DNA of 64,000 nucleotides from Streptomyces minutiscleroticus (GTDB lineage: Bacteria > Actinomycetota > Actinomycetes > Streptomycetales > Streptomycetaceae): positions 40,930 through 104,929 of the forward strand of contig NZ_BMVU01000033.1 in NCBI RefSeq assembly GCF_014650875.1, read 5' to 3'. A program made the position numbers and the translations under genes. The notes beneath the pieces were generated by a model. The model saw only the letters and a program-made list of their open reading frames with translations. It was not told the origin of the DNA and ran no database searches. Shown here piece after piece: positions 41,808 to 49,864 of this stretch. Every line of letters begins with the position of its first letter. Within the stretch, counting starts at the first letter, position 1.

Positions 41808-42587
41808 ATGCGCATCGCCACCTGGAACGTGAACTCGATCACCGCCCGCCTCCCGCGGCTGCTGGCCTGGCTGGAGAGCAGCGGTACGGACGTGCTGTGC
41901 CTCCAGGAGGCCAAGACCACCGCCGAGCAGTTCCCCGTCGACGCGCTGCGTGAACTGGGCTACGAGTCGGCGGTGAACGCGACGGGGCGGTGGAACGGCG
42001 TGGCGCTGCTCTCCCGCGTCGGCCTGGAGGACGTGGTCAAGGGCCTGCCGGGCGGCCCCGGTTACGAGGGCGTCGAGGAGCCCCGCGCCGTGTCGGCGAC
42101 CTGCGGCCCGGTCCGCGTCTGGTCGGTCTACGTGCCCAACGGCCGCGAGGTGGGCCACCCCCACTACGAGTACAAGCTCCAGTGGTTCGAGGCGCTGCGG
42201 GCGGCGGTCGCGCAGGACGCGGCGGGCGGCCGCCCGTTCGCCGTCCTCGGCGACTACAACGTGGCGCCGACGGACGACGACGTCTGGGACCTCACCGTCT
42301 TCGAGGGGTCCACGCACGTCACCCCGGCCGAGCGCGAGGCCCTCGCCGCCCTGCGCGGCACGGGCCTGCAGGACGTGGTGCCGCGCCCGCTGAAGTACGA
42401 CCACCCGTACACGTACTGGGACTACCGCCAGCTCGCCTTCCCCAAGAACCGCGGCATGCGCATCGACCTGGTGTACGGCAACGAACCGTTCGCCAAGGCC
42501 GTCACGGACGCCTACGTGGACCGCGAGGAGCGCAAGGGCAAGGGCGCCTCGGACCACGCGCCGGTCGTGGTCGACCTGGACGTCTGA
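41808..42587 (+). CDS. xthA: exodeoxyribonuclease III
   Basis: This 259-residue EEP-family nuclease has the ExoIII motifs: MRIATWNVNSITARLP, LCLQEAKT with the metal-binding Glu, WSVYVPNGRE, AVLGDYNVAPTDDDVWD with the catalytic Asp, TYWDYR, and the final ASDHAPVVVDLD with the Asp-His pair. It is a cytosolic Mg-dependent 3'-5' exonuclease and AP endonuclease of base excision repair. The gene is monocistronic, with a leaderless-type promoter. Confidence 0.93.
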   Translation: MRIATWNVNSITARLPRLLAWLESSGTDVLCLQEAKTTAEQFPVDALRELGYESAVNATGRWNGVALLSRVGLEDVVKGLPGGPGYEGVEEPRAVSATCGPVRVWSVYVPNGREVGHPHYEYKLQWFEALRAAVAQDAAGGRPFAVLGDYNVAPTDDDVWDLTVFEGSTHVTPAEREALAALRGTGLQDVVPRPLKYDHPYTYWDYRQLAFPKNRGMRIDLVYGNEPFAKAVTDAYVDREERKGKGASDHAPVVVDLDV

Positions 42588-42883
42588 GCCCGTCCGTCCG
42601 GACCGGTGGACCGAGCCCGTCCGGCCGCCCACCTCGTCCGGCCGCCCACCCGGCCGGACGGCGGACACCCACCCGACTGGCCGGCGGACGCCGATCCGGC
42701 CGGAACAGGTGACGCCCGTTCAGCCGGGACGGAAGGTGCCCGCCCGGCAGAGCCAGGAGGCGCCCGCCCGGCCGGGACGGGGAGGTGCCCGCCCAACCGG
42801 AACAGGTGACGCCCGTTCAGCCGGGACGGGTGGCGCGGGTCCCCGGCCCGGCGGGACGCGTTCCGCCCGCCGTCCCGGACCGG
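42588..42883. other. non-coding interval with a 30-bp direct repeat
   Basis: GGAACAGGTGACGCCCGTTC begins the same 30-bp block at 42702 and at 42799. Shorter CCGGCCGCCCACC and GTGCCCGCCC blocks repeat between 42610 and 42790. It lies between two convergent genes and holds no supported gene. Confidence 0.6.
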
Positions 42884-44695
42884 CTACGGCACCAGTTCCC
42901 GCAGGTCCACCGAGTCCGCCAGCGCCGCGAGACCCGCGTCCCCGGGGTGCAGGTGGTCCCCGCTGTCGTACGCGGGCAGCATCCGCGCCGGGCGGTCGGG
43001 GTCGCGCAGCACGGCGTCGAAGTCGAGGACGCCGTCGAAGTCGCCGGTGGAGCGCAGATAGGCGTTGACCGCGGTGCGCTGCGCGTCGGCCGCGGCCGTG
43101 CAGCGCGCCTCGCCCTCGCAGGGCGCGACCGTCGCGGCCAGGACGCGCACCCCGCGGGCGTGGGCGCGGCCGGCGATCTCCCGCAGCCCGGCGATCACCT
43201 GGTCCGCCGTGGCGCCCCAGCGCACGTCGTTGATCCCCTGGAAGACCACCGCCGTACGCGCCGAGGTCTGCGCGAACACGTCGCGGTCGAGCCGGTGCAG
43301 GGCGCTCACCCCGCCGGTGTCGGTGGACACGCCGTCGCCCGGATAGCGGTCGGTGACCACGCGGTTGGCGGAGATCCCCTGGTTGAGGACCCCGTAGCGG
43401 GGCACCTCGCGCTGGGCGCGCAGCCGGTCGGAGAGCACGTCCGGCCAGCGGCGGCTCGCGTCCACCGTGGACTTCTCGCCGTCCGTGATCGAGTCGCCGA
43501 GCAGCACCACGGACCCGGGCCCGCCGCTCACGTCGACGCCGGTCAGCAGCGGCCAGGTGGCGATCGTCGAGGTGTAGGGCGCCCCCGAGGCGTCCGCGGT
43601 GTGGTCGCCCGGCTCGCTGACGTACGAGCGCTGCACGGCCAGGCTGTGCACGGGCGCCGCGGCCACGGTCCCGGGCAGGTGGAAGCTGACCAGCAGATCG
43701 GTGTCGGCCGGCACGTCGAAGCCCAGCGGGTCGCTGAACTCCTGCGCGCCCGCCGGGATCCCGGTGCCCGCCGCGCCGCGGAACGACAGCGGCACGGGTG
43801 CCCGCCGGGGAGCCGCGCCGGACTCCCGCACGGCGACGGTCGCGGCGCCGATCCGCACCGGCGTGCCCGCGAAGGTGTTGTCGAAGCGCAGCCGCACCCG
43901 CGGCCCGCCCGCCGAGGTGTGCACGACCAGCCGCAGCGTCCGGTCCGTCCAGGGGCCGGCCGGCGGCTGCCCGGATGTGGAGGCGGCCCAGCTGCCGGTC
44001 CAGCCCGCCGTGTCACCGCGCACGGACAGCGCGAACACGTGCAGGTCGGGCTCGCGCGGCAGGTGTACGGAGGCCACCTCGCGGCCGCGTGCGAGCGGCA
44101 CGGTCACGACGTACAGGCGGGCCCGCTCGGCGAGGCGGCCGCCGGGCGTGTTGACGTGGGGGAGCGCCACCGCCTTCGTGGCGAGCGGTCCGGTGCGCCA
44201 GTCGCCGACGTCCAGCCGGTAGGCGGAGCGGGAGCCGTCGGCGTAGCGGACCGTGCCGGTGCCCGTGAGGTCCTCGCCGCCGGTGCCCGCGGCCAGGAAG
44301 GCGAGGGCGTCGCCGCGGCCGCGCACGCGGACGGTCTGGCCGTCGGCGCGGACGTTGTCGGGCCGGCCCGCCGCGGGGCGCGGCCAGGTCAGCCGGGCGC
44401 CCTGGACCGTCAGGGAGCGCCCCGGCGTCCAGCCCGCGGCGGCCAGGTCCTGGGCCGACAGGGAGGCGCCGGAGCCGTCGAAGTCCGCCGCGCCGGGACG
44501 CGCGTCGTCGCTGACCGCCCGGTTGTCGAACAGCCGGTCGAGCGGAACGGGCCGCGCGGCGTGGTCCTCGACGGCCTGCGCGGCACGGTCCTCGGCGGCC
44601 CGTGCGGCACGGCCGTCGTCGGCCCGCGCCGCCACCGGGGGCGCCGCCGCCAGCAGGGCCAGGGCGAGGGCCGGACCGATCACACCTCGGCGCAC
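42884..44695 (-). CDS. secreted SGNH/GDSL-family hydrolase
   Basis: This protein of about 603 residues is exported (signal peptide VRRGVIGPALALALLAAAPPVAARA; GTG 44695 with GGGAGGAG upstream). An N-terminal region of about 240 residues forms an NPCBM-like or beta-sandwich part (DDLTGTGTVRYADGS). The SGNH hydrolase domain covers about residues 240-600: GWTGSWAAS, block I GDSITDG with the nucleophile Ser, NQGISANRV (block II), VFQGINDVRWG (block III) and HPGDAGLAALADSVDL with the catalytic Asp-x-x-His replaced as usual by DHLHPGD. It would deacylate an ester outside the cell. The substrate is unknown. Confidence 0.88.
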   Translation of the reverse strand: MRRGVIGPALALALLAAAPPVAARADDGRAARAAEDRAAQAVEDHAARPVPLDRLFDNRAVSDDARPGAADFDGSGASLSAQDLAAAGWTPGRSLTVQGARLTWPRPAAGRPDNVRADGQTVRVRGRGDALAFLAAGTGGEDLTGTGTVRYADGSRSAYRLDVGDWRTGPLATKAVALPHVNTPGGRLAERARLYVVTVPLARGREVASVHLPREPDLHVFALSVRGDTAGWTGSWAASTSGQPPAGPWTDRTLRLVVHTSAGGPRVRLRFDNTFAGTPVRIGAATVAVRESGAAPRRAPVPLSFRGAAGTGIPAGAQEFSDPLGFDVPADTDLLVSFHLPGTVAAAPVHSLAVQRSYVSEPGDHTADASGAPYTSTIATWPLLTGVDVSGGPGSVVLLGDSITDGEKSTVDASRRWPDVLSDRLRAQREVPRYGVLNQGISANRVVTDRYPGDGVSTDTGGVSALHRLDRDVFAQTSARTAVVFQGINDVRWGATADQVIAGLREIAGRAHARGVRVLAATVAPCEGEARCTAAADAQRTAVNAYLRSTGDFDGVLDFDAVLRDPDRPARMLPAYDSGDHLHPGDAGLAALADSVDLRELVP

Positions 44696-44880
44696 GAACG
44701 AACTCCTCCCGCTCACCGACGAGACGACGGACGGCCCGTGGAACCACAGGCGCCCAGCGAAGCTAAAGAGGCGGCGGGGACGCGTCAATGAGCCGGGCGC
44801 GAACTCGGTGCGAACTTCCCCGGAATAGGCGGCCCGCGCGCCTGTGGTGCCCGGCCCGATACAAATGAAAGGCTGGGGGT

Positions 44881-45333
44881 ATGAACATCCCTTTCCTGGG
44901 CAACCGGCGCAAGAAGCGGGATCATGCAGACGGGGGCGACGGGGCCGCGGTCGTCCCCGGTGACGGGGGCGGCGACCCCGAGGGCGTCGCGGAACTCCTC
45001 TCGGAGTGCGAGCTGCTGCGCTCCCAGGCGCACCTGGCGGGGGTCGAACTGGACAACTCCACCACCTCGTTGGAGGAGCTGGACCAGCTGCTGCCGCGCT
45101 GGCGCGACGACGAGGACACCCTGGCCTGGCTGGGCAACGACGCGGGCCTCTACCTCGGCACCGTCATCGTGCGCACGGTGCCCGGCGCGGTGTGGCAGGT
45201 GTGGCCGAGCGGGCGGCCCGTGGTGCGGATGGCCTCCGGCCGGGAGGTCGACGTGGTGGCCTCCGGCCACGAGTGGGCGGCCAGCGGCGTGCCCGAACTC
45301 TCCCAGGTGTACGCCGAGGTGGCCGAGGACTGA
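44881..45333 (+). CDS. DUF6278-like hypothetical protein
   Basis: This 150-residue protein has a basic N-terminus (MNIPFLGNRRKKRDH), an acidic linker, and a C-terminal domain of about 110 residues. The segments VAELLSECELLRSQAHLAGVELDNSTTSLEELDQLLPRW, DEDTLAWLGNDAGLYLGTVIVRTVPGAVWQVWPSGRPVV and HEWAASGVPELSQVYAEV match my memory of the Streptomyces DUF6278 group. No catalytic motif is seen. It is transcribed toward gluA, with its own promoter region (GATACAAAT near 44858) and a GGCTGGGGG ribosome binding site. Confidence 0.75.
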   Translation: MNIPFLGNRRKKRDHADGGDGAAVVPGDGGGDPEGVAELLSECELLRSQAHLAGVELDNSTTSLEELDQLLPRWRDDEDTLAWLGNDAGLYLGTVIVRTVPGAVWQVWPSGRPVVRMASGREVDVVASGHEWAASGVPELSQVYAEVAED

Positions 45334-45494
45334 CCCCCTCCGGCGGCCCCCCGGACACCCGGCGCTCCGCTTATCAGCCCGGTACAGAGGTAAATACGGC
45401 TATTGCCCGAAATGTGCGTGTCTACGCGAGGCGTCACTCTTGTCTGGATAGTTTGCGGCCATCGCGACACAGCTGAGAGTGAGTAGGGCTGAGC

Positions 45495-46238
45495 ATGGCT
45501 GTCGATCCTCTGATCGAGCTGCGTGACGTCAACAAGTACTACGGCGATCTGCACGTCCTGCGGGACATCGATCTCACCGTGGGCAAAGGGGAGGTGGTCG
45601 TGATCGTCGGCCCTTCGGGGTCCGGCAAGTCCACGCTGTGCAGGACGATCAACCGGCTGGAGACCGTGGAGTCCGGCACCGTCGCGCTCGACGGACGGCC
45701 GCTGCCGGAGGAGGGCAGGGCGCTCGCCCGGCTCCGCGCCGAGGTCGGCATGGTCTTCCAGTCCTTCAACCTCTTCGCGCACAGGACGGTCCTGCAGAAC
45801 GTCTCCCTCGCCCAGGTCAAGGTCAGGGGCCGCAAGAAGGGCGAGGCCGAGAGGCGCTCCCGGGAACTCCTGGACCGGGTGGGCCTCGCCGCGCACGCCG
45901 ACAAGTACCCCGCCCAGCTCTCCGGCGGCCAGCAGCAGCGCGTCGCGATCGCCCGGGCCCTCGCCATGGACCCCAAGGCCCTGCTCTTCGACGAGCCGAC
46001 CTCCGCGCTCGACCCGGAGATGATCAACGAGGTCCTCGAGGTCATGCGGCAGCTGGCGCGCGAGGGCATGACCATGGTCGTCGTCACCCACGAGATGGGC
46101 TTCGCGCGCTCCGCCGCCCACCGCGTCGTGTTCATGGCCGACGGCCGCATCGTCGAGGACCGCACCCCGGAGGAGTTCTTCACGAACCCGCACAGCGACC
46201 GGGCCAAGGACTTCCTCTCCAAGATCCTCAAACACTGA
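45495..46238 (+). CDS. gluA: glutamate ABC transporter ATPase
   Basis: This 247-residue polar amino acid ABC ATPase has Walker A GPSGSGKST, Q loop VFQSFNLFAH, signature LSGGQQQRVAIARAL, Walker B LLFDEPTSALDPE and switch VVTHEMGFA. This matches GluA/GlnQ. It heads an operon gluABCD that imports glutamate, and is separated by 161 bp from the previous gene. The upstream sequence (45375-45480) is relatively AT-rich and likely holds the operon promoter; a clear -35/-10 pair was not fixed. Confidence 0.93.
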   Translation: MAVDPLIELRDVNKYYGDLHVLRDIDLTVGKGEVVVIVGPSGSGKSTLCRTINRLETVESGTVALDGRPLPEEGRALARLRAEVGMVFQSFNLFAHRTVLQNVSLAQVKVRGRKKGEAERRSRELLDRVGLAAHADKYPAQLSGGQQQRVAIARALAMDPKALLFDEPTSALDPEMINEVLEVMRQLAREGMTMVVVTHEMGFARSAAHRVVFMADGRIVEDRTPEEFFTNPHSDRAKDFLSKILKH

Positions 46239-46255
46239 CGGGGGTGTGGACCCGA

Positions 46256-47176
46256 ATGCGTACGACACGTGCGGCACGAGCGGGGCGCGCCCTGGCGGCG
46301 CTGCTGTGCGCGGCGCTCGCCGCGGCCGGCTGCGGCAAGGAGGGCAGCCCGCCCGTCAAGGGCCCGGCCCCCGACGAACTGCCCGTCTACGGGGTCGCGA
46401 AGAACGTCCGGCTCGACGGCTCGGCCACCTGGAGGCGCGCCCGTCAGCGCGGGTACTTCACCGTCGGGGCCAAGGAGGACCAGCCCTACCTCGGCGAGAA
46501 GGACCCGGCGAGCGGCCGCTACTCCGGCTTCGACATCGAGATCGCCAGGATGGTGTCCGCCTCGCTCGGCCTGGACCCCGCGGGGATCCGCTTCCGGACG
46601 ATCGCCTCCGCCAACCGCGAGACCGCCCTGCAGAACGGGCAGATCGACTACTACGTCGGCACCTACACCATCAACGACAACCGCAAGAAGCTCGTCGGCT
46701 TCGCCGGCCCCTACTACATGGCGGGGCAGTCCCTGCTGGTGCGCACCGGCGAGGACGGCATCCGCGGGCCGCGGGACCTGGCGGGCAGGCGGGTGTGCTC
46801 GGCCTCCGGCTCCACCCCGTACCAGCGCATCCGCGCCGACCACCCGAAGGCCCGCCTGGTCGCGTACGACACGTACTCGATCTGCGTCGACAACCTGCTC
46901 ACCTACCAGGTCGACGCCGTCACCACCGACGACGCGATCCTGATCGGCTACGCGGCGAAGGTCCCCGACGAACTGAGGGTGACCGGCGAGCCCTTCTCGC
47001 AGGAGCCCTACGGCATCGGCGTCCCGCACGGCGACGACACCCTCCGCCTCGCCCTCGACGACGCCCTGGAGGCCCGTGAACGCAACGGCGACTGGAAGAA
47101 GGCCTACGACGCCACGCTCGGCCTGTCGGGCGTGCCGGCGCCCGCCCCGCCCGCCGTCGACCGCTACCGGGGCTGA
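46256..47176 (+). CDS. gluB: glutamate-binding lipoprotein
   Basis: This 306-residue family 3 solute-binding protein has a signal peptide with lipobox (AALAAAGCGKEG). The binding domain has TVGAKEDQPYLGEKDPASGRYSGFDIEIARMVSASLGL, ETALQNGQIDYYVGTYTINDNRKKLVGFAGPYYMAGQSLLVR, a Cys pair (VCSASGSTPYQ and SICVDNL) and EPYGIGVPHGD. It fits GluB, which delivers glutamate to the permease pair. The start ATG at 46256 follows the gluA stop by 17 bp. Confidence 0.92.
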   Translation: MRTTRAARAGRALAALLCAALAAAGCGKEGSPPVKGPAPDELPVYGVAKNVRLDGSATWRRARQRGYFTVGAKEDQPYLGEKDPASGRYSGFDIEIARMVSASLGLDPAGIRFRTIASANRETALQNGQIDYYVGTYTINDNRKKLVGFAGPYYMAGQSLLVRTGEDGIRGPRDLAGRRVCSASGSTPYQRIRADHPKARLVAYDTYSICVDNLLTYQVDAVTTDDAILIGYAAKVPDELRVTGEPFSQEPYGIGVPHGDDTLRLALDDALEARERNGDWKKAYDATLGLSGVPAPAPPAVDRYRG

Positions 47177-47185
47177 GGGGGTGCC

Positions 47186-47830
47186 GTGAACGTACTGACC
47201 GACAACCTCCCCCTCTTCGGCGAGGGCTTCCTCGGCACCGTCGAGCTCACCGTCTACTCCTCCCTGCTGGCCCTCGCCCTCGGCTTCCTCATGGCCTCCT
47301 TCCGGGTCGCGCCCGTCGCCTCCCTGCGGGCCGTCGGGACGGTGTGGGTGGCGGTCCTGCGCAACACCCCGCTCACCCTGCTGTTCTTCGCGGTGCTGCT
47401 CGGCCTGCCGCGCTTCGGGCTCGTGCTGCCGTTCAAGGTGTTCGCGGTCCTCGCGCTGGGCTGCTACACCTCGGCGTTCATCTGCGAGGCGCTGCGCTCG
47501 GGGATCAACACCGTGCCGCGCGGCCAGGGCGAGGCGGCCCGCAGCCTGGGCATGACCTTCGGCCAGACCCTGACCCTCGTCGTGCTGCCGCAGGCCTTCC
47601 GGTCGGTGATCCCGCCGGTCGGCTCCACGCTCATCGCGCTCGCCAAGAACTCCGCGATCGCGGGCGCGTTCAGCGTCACCGAGCTGCTCGGCACCTACAA
47701 GACGCTCGGCGAGCTCGGCTACGACGTCGTGTGGACCTTCGTCTGGATCGCCCTCGGCTACCTGGTCGTCACCCTGGCGATCAGTGCCCTGTTCACCGCG
47801 CTGGAGCGCACGTGGGGAGTCGCCCGATGA
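47186..47830 (+). CDS. gluC: glutamate ABC transporter permease
   Basis: This 214-residue HisM-type permease starts at GTG 47186, 9 bp after gluB. It has about five membrane helices and the EAA loop EALRSGINTVPRGQGEAARSLGM. The conserved NTPLTLLFFAVLLGLP and the closing LGYDVVWTFVWIALGYLVVTLAISALF segments match GluC. It overlaps the gluD start by 4 bp (ATGA). Confidence 0.92.
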   Translation: MNVLTDNLPLFGEGFLGTVELTVYSSLLALALGFLMASFRVAPVASLRAVGTVWVAVLRNTPLTLLFFAVLLGLPRFGLVLPFKVFAVLALGCYTSAFICEALRSGINTVPRGQGEAARSLGMTFGQTLTLVVLPQAFRSVIPPVGSTLIALAKNSAIAGAFSVTELLGTYKTLGELGYDVVWTFVWIALGYLVVTLAISALFTALERTWGVAR

Positions 47831-48726
47831 CCGCGGCCGCCCCGGGGGCCACCGCCCTCTACGACGTTCCGGGCCCCCGCGCCCGCCGGCGCCACCGCCT
47901 CTACGGGATCCTGACCACCGCCGCGGTCCTGGCCCTGGTCGCCTGGGTGGTGTACCTGCTCTTCGACACCGGCCAGTTCACGCACACCAAGTGGACGCCC
48001 TTCCAGTACGAGGGCATCCAGCGGATGCTGCTGCGGGGCCTGGGCAACACGCTCAAGGCGTTCGCGATCGCCGCGGTGCTGTCGCTGGCGCTCGGCGCCG
48101 TCCTGGCCGCCGGGCGGCTCTCCGACCACCGGCCGGTGCGCTGGGCGGCCACCGTGGTCGTGGAGTTCTTCCGGGCCATGCCCGTCCTGGTGATGATCTT
48201 CTTCGTCTTCGTGGCGCTGAAGGTCCAGCCGCTGCCCGCGCTGGTCGCCGGGCTGACCCTCTACAACGGCTCGGTCCTCGCCGAGGTGTTCCGTTCCGGC
48301 GTCGCGGCCGTCGAACGCGGCCAGCGGGAGGCCGCGTTCGCGCTCGGCATGCGCAAGACCCAGGTCATGACGTACGTCCTGGTGCCCCAGGCGGTGCGGG
48401 CGATGCTGCCCGCCATCATCAGCCAGCTGGTGGTGGCCCTGAAGGACACCTCGCTGGGCTTCCTGATCACCTACGAGGAGTTCCTCCATGCCGGGAAACT
48501 GATCGCTTCGAATCTCGACTACGATTTGCCGTTCATCCCCGTGGTCGTGGTGATCTCGCCGATCTACATCGGGATGTGCATGCTGCTCTCCCGGCTCGCC
48601 CACTGGGTGGCCCGGTGGGAGCGGCGCAGTCCCAAGACGGAGGCCGTGGACGTCGCCCCGGCCGAACCAGGGACGCTGCTGCCGAGGGGGGTGCCTCCTG
48701 GCCCCCGGGAACCCGGGAGGCAGTAG
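47827..48726 (+). CDS. gluD: glutamate ABC transporter permease
   Basis: This 299-residue HisM-type permease pairs with GluC. It begins with a long cytoplasmic N-terminus (about 30 residues), has helices such as GILTTAAVLALVAWVVYLLF and the EAA loop VFRSGVAAVERGQREAAFALGM. The C-terminal 25 residues (TEAVDVAPAEPG...LLPRGVPPGPREPGRQ) are Pro/Gly-rich. Their last 13 codons are a GC palindrome (48692-48722), so the true C-terminus may have been altered by a repeat. Confidence 0.92.
   Translation: MTAAAPGATALYDVPGPRARRRHRLYGILTTAAVLALVAWVVYLLFDTGQFTHTKWTPFQYEGIQRMLLRGLGNTLKAFAIAAVLSLALGAVLAAGRLSDHRPVRWAATVVVEFFRAMPVLVMIFFVFVALKVQPLPALVAGLTLYNGSVLAEVFRSGVAAVERGQREAAFALGMRKTQVMTYVLVPQAVRAMLPAIISQLVVALKDTSLGFLITYEEFLHAGKLIASNLDYDLPFIPVVVVISPIYIGMCMLLSRLAHWVARWERRSPKTEAVDVAPAEPGTLLPRGVPPGPREPGRQ
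48692..48722 (+). terminator. terminator-like hairpin overlapping the gluD stop
   Basis: TGCCTCC (48692-48698) pairs with GGAGGCA (48716-48722), enclosing CCCGGG-AA-CCCGGG. It lies over the last codons of gluD, just before the TAG stop codon. A stop-overlapping hairpin at the end of an operon is a reasonable terminator. Confidence 0.45.
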
Positions 48727-48789
48727 CTGAAGGGCCATGCCCGCCCGGCAGCAGCCGGTGATCACTGCTCGCGCAGCGGGATCGATCCG

Positions 48790-48933
48790 TCACGACGGGT
48801 CGGCCGCGGACGAGGAGAAGGTCAGCTGCGCGCCGGACGGGCCGTGCCCGGTGCAGAGGGGGCCGACGGCGTCGGCCACCAGGGCGAGCCGGTGTCCGGC
48901 CGGGACGCCGCGGGCCGCGGAGCACAGCTCCGG
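48790..48933 (-). pseudogene. C-terminal remnant of an S15/CocE-NonD family hydrolase
   Basis: A frame ending at 48790 has a tail reading VPAGHRLALVADAVGPL, TGHGPSGAQLTFSSS and a stop. These are typical of the last strands of the jelly-roll domain of CocE/NonD and X-Pro dipeptidyl-peptidase proteins. The match covers fewer than 50 residues, with no catalytic domain upstream. It should be a decayed remnant. The evidence is limited to residue pattern. Confidence 0.4.
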
Positions 48934-49001
48934 GCCGGCGGCGGACGGCCGGCCCGGCGTCCGCCCGCGGGACGCGGCAGGGGAACGGGGCGGACGGCGG
49001 C

Positions 49002-49763
49002 TCAGGCACCGGCCCCGGAGGGGACTCCGGACGCCGCGGCGGCGGGCGGCGCGGTCCGCGCGGCCCGCGTGACGTCCGCGACCAGCTCGACCACGTCCGG
49101 CCCGTACGCCTGGGAGTTGACGACCTTCAGCAGCAGCACGAAGGAGTCGCCCCCGTACTTGCGCGCCAGCCGCTCGTGGTGGCGGGCGAGATAGCGGGTC
49201 GCCGCCTGGTTGGTGATCGCGCGCTGGCCGCAGAAGAGGAAGACGGGTCTGGTGCCCCGCTCCCGGCCCGCGGTGAGGCGGGCCAGCAGGACGTACTCGG
49301 CCAGCCCCGACTCCATGCGGTAGTGCTCGGTGCCGATCCGGAACGCCAGCCGGTCCGGGCCCGGTTCCCGGTCGGTGTTCACCCGCACCCCGGGCAGCAT
49401 GGCCCGCAGGTGGGCCGCCATGCGCCGGTTCGACCCGGGACCGCCGAGGCAGAACTCCGTCCGCTCCCCGAAGCCCTGCCGGGCCGCGTCCTGGGTGATC
49501 ACCTCGGCGTGTGCGCCGCAGTCCTTGATCAGCGCGGAGAGCTCCAGGAGGGCGAACACGTCGTACCGGTGCACCGCGAGCTCGGAGCTGCCCGCGTCGC
49601 GGTTCACGACGAGCAGCGACTCGGAGTGGTCGGGCAGCCCGAAGAACGCCTGCTTGCGGCGGAGCCTGCGCCGCCACAGGTAGGTACGCGCGAGCCAGCC
49701 GAGCGCGGCGCTGATGCCGGTCGCCGCCACGCCGAGGACGATGTTGCGCACGTCGTCATTCAT
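49002..49763 (-). CDS. single-pass membrane protein with unassigned cytosolic domain
   Basis: This 253-residue protein has an N-terminal helix (NIVLGVAATGISAALGWLARTYL) followed by a basic RRRLRRK stop-transfer. A globular domain of about 200 residues is expected in the cytosol: LLVVNRDAGSSELAVHRYDVFALLELSALIKDCG, a Gly-rich loop FCLGGPGSNRRMAAHL, FLFCGQRAITNQAATRYLARHHERLARKYG and FVLLLKVVNSQAYGPDVVELVADV. The Gly-rich GGPGSN loop after a beta strand recalls a nucleotide-binding fold (possibly SLOG-like), but I cannot assign a family. The start ATG 49763 was chosen as the first Met before the helix. It is divergent from ggt. Confidence 0.7.
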   Translation of the reverse strand: MNDDVRNIVLGVAATGISAALGWLARTYLWRRRLRRKQAFFGLPDHSESLLVVNRDAGSSELAVHRYDVFALLELSALIKDCGAHAEVITQDAARQGFGERTEFCLGGPGSNRRMAAHLRAMLPGVRVNTDREPGPDRLAFRIGTEHYRMESGLAEYVLLARLTAGRERGTRPVFLFCGQRAITNQAATRYLARHHERLARKYGGDSFVLLLKVVNSQAYGPDVVELVADVTRAARTAPPAAAASGVPSGAGA

Positions 49764-49864
49764 GGGCGGGGATGGTAACTGGCATACGCAGCCGTGTTCG
49801 AGGGAATCTGTCCGGACCATGTGATCCGTCCCGCAGGGCGGACGGCAGTCGACTGGAGGTACGG

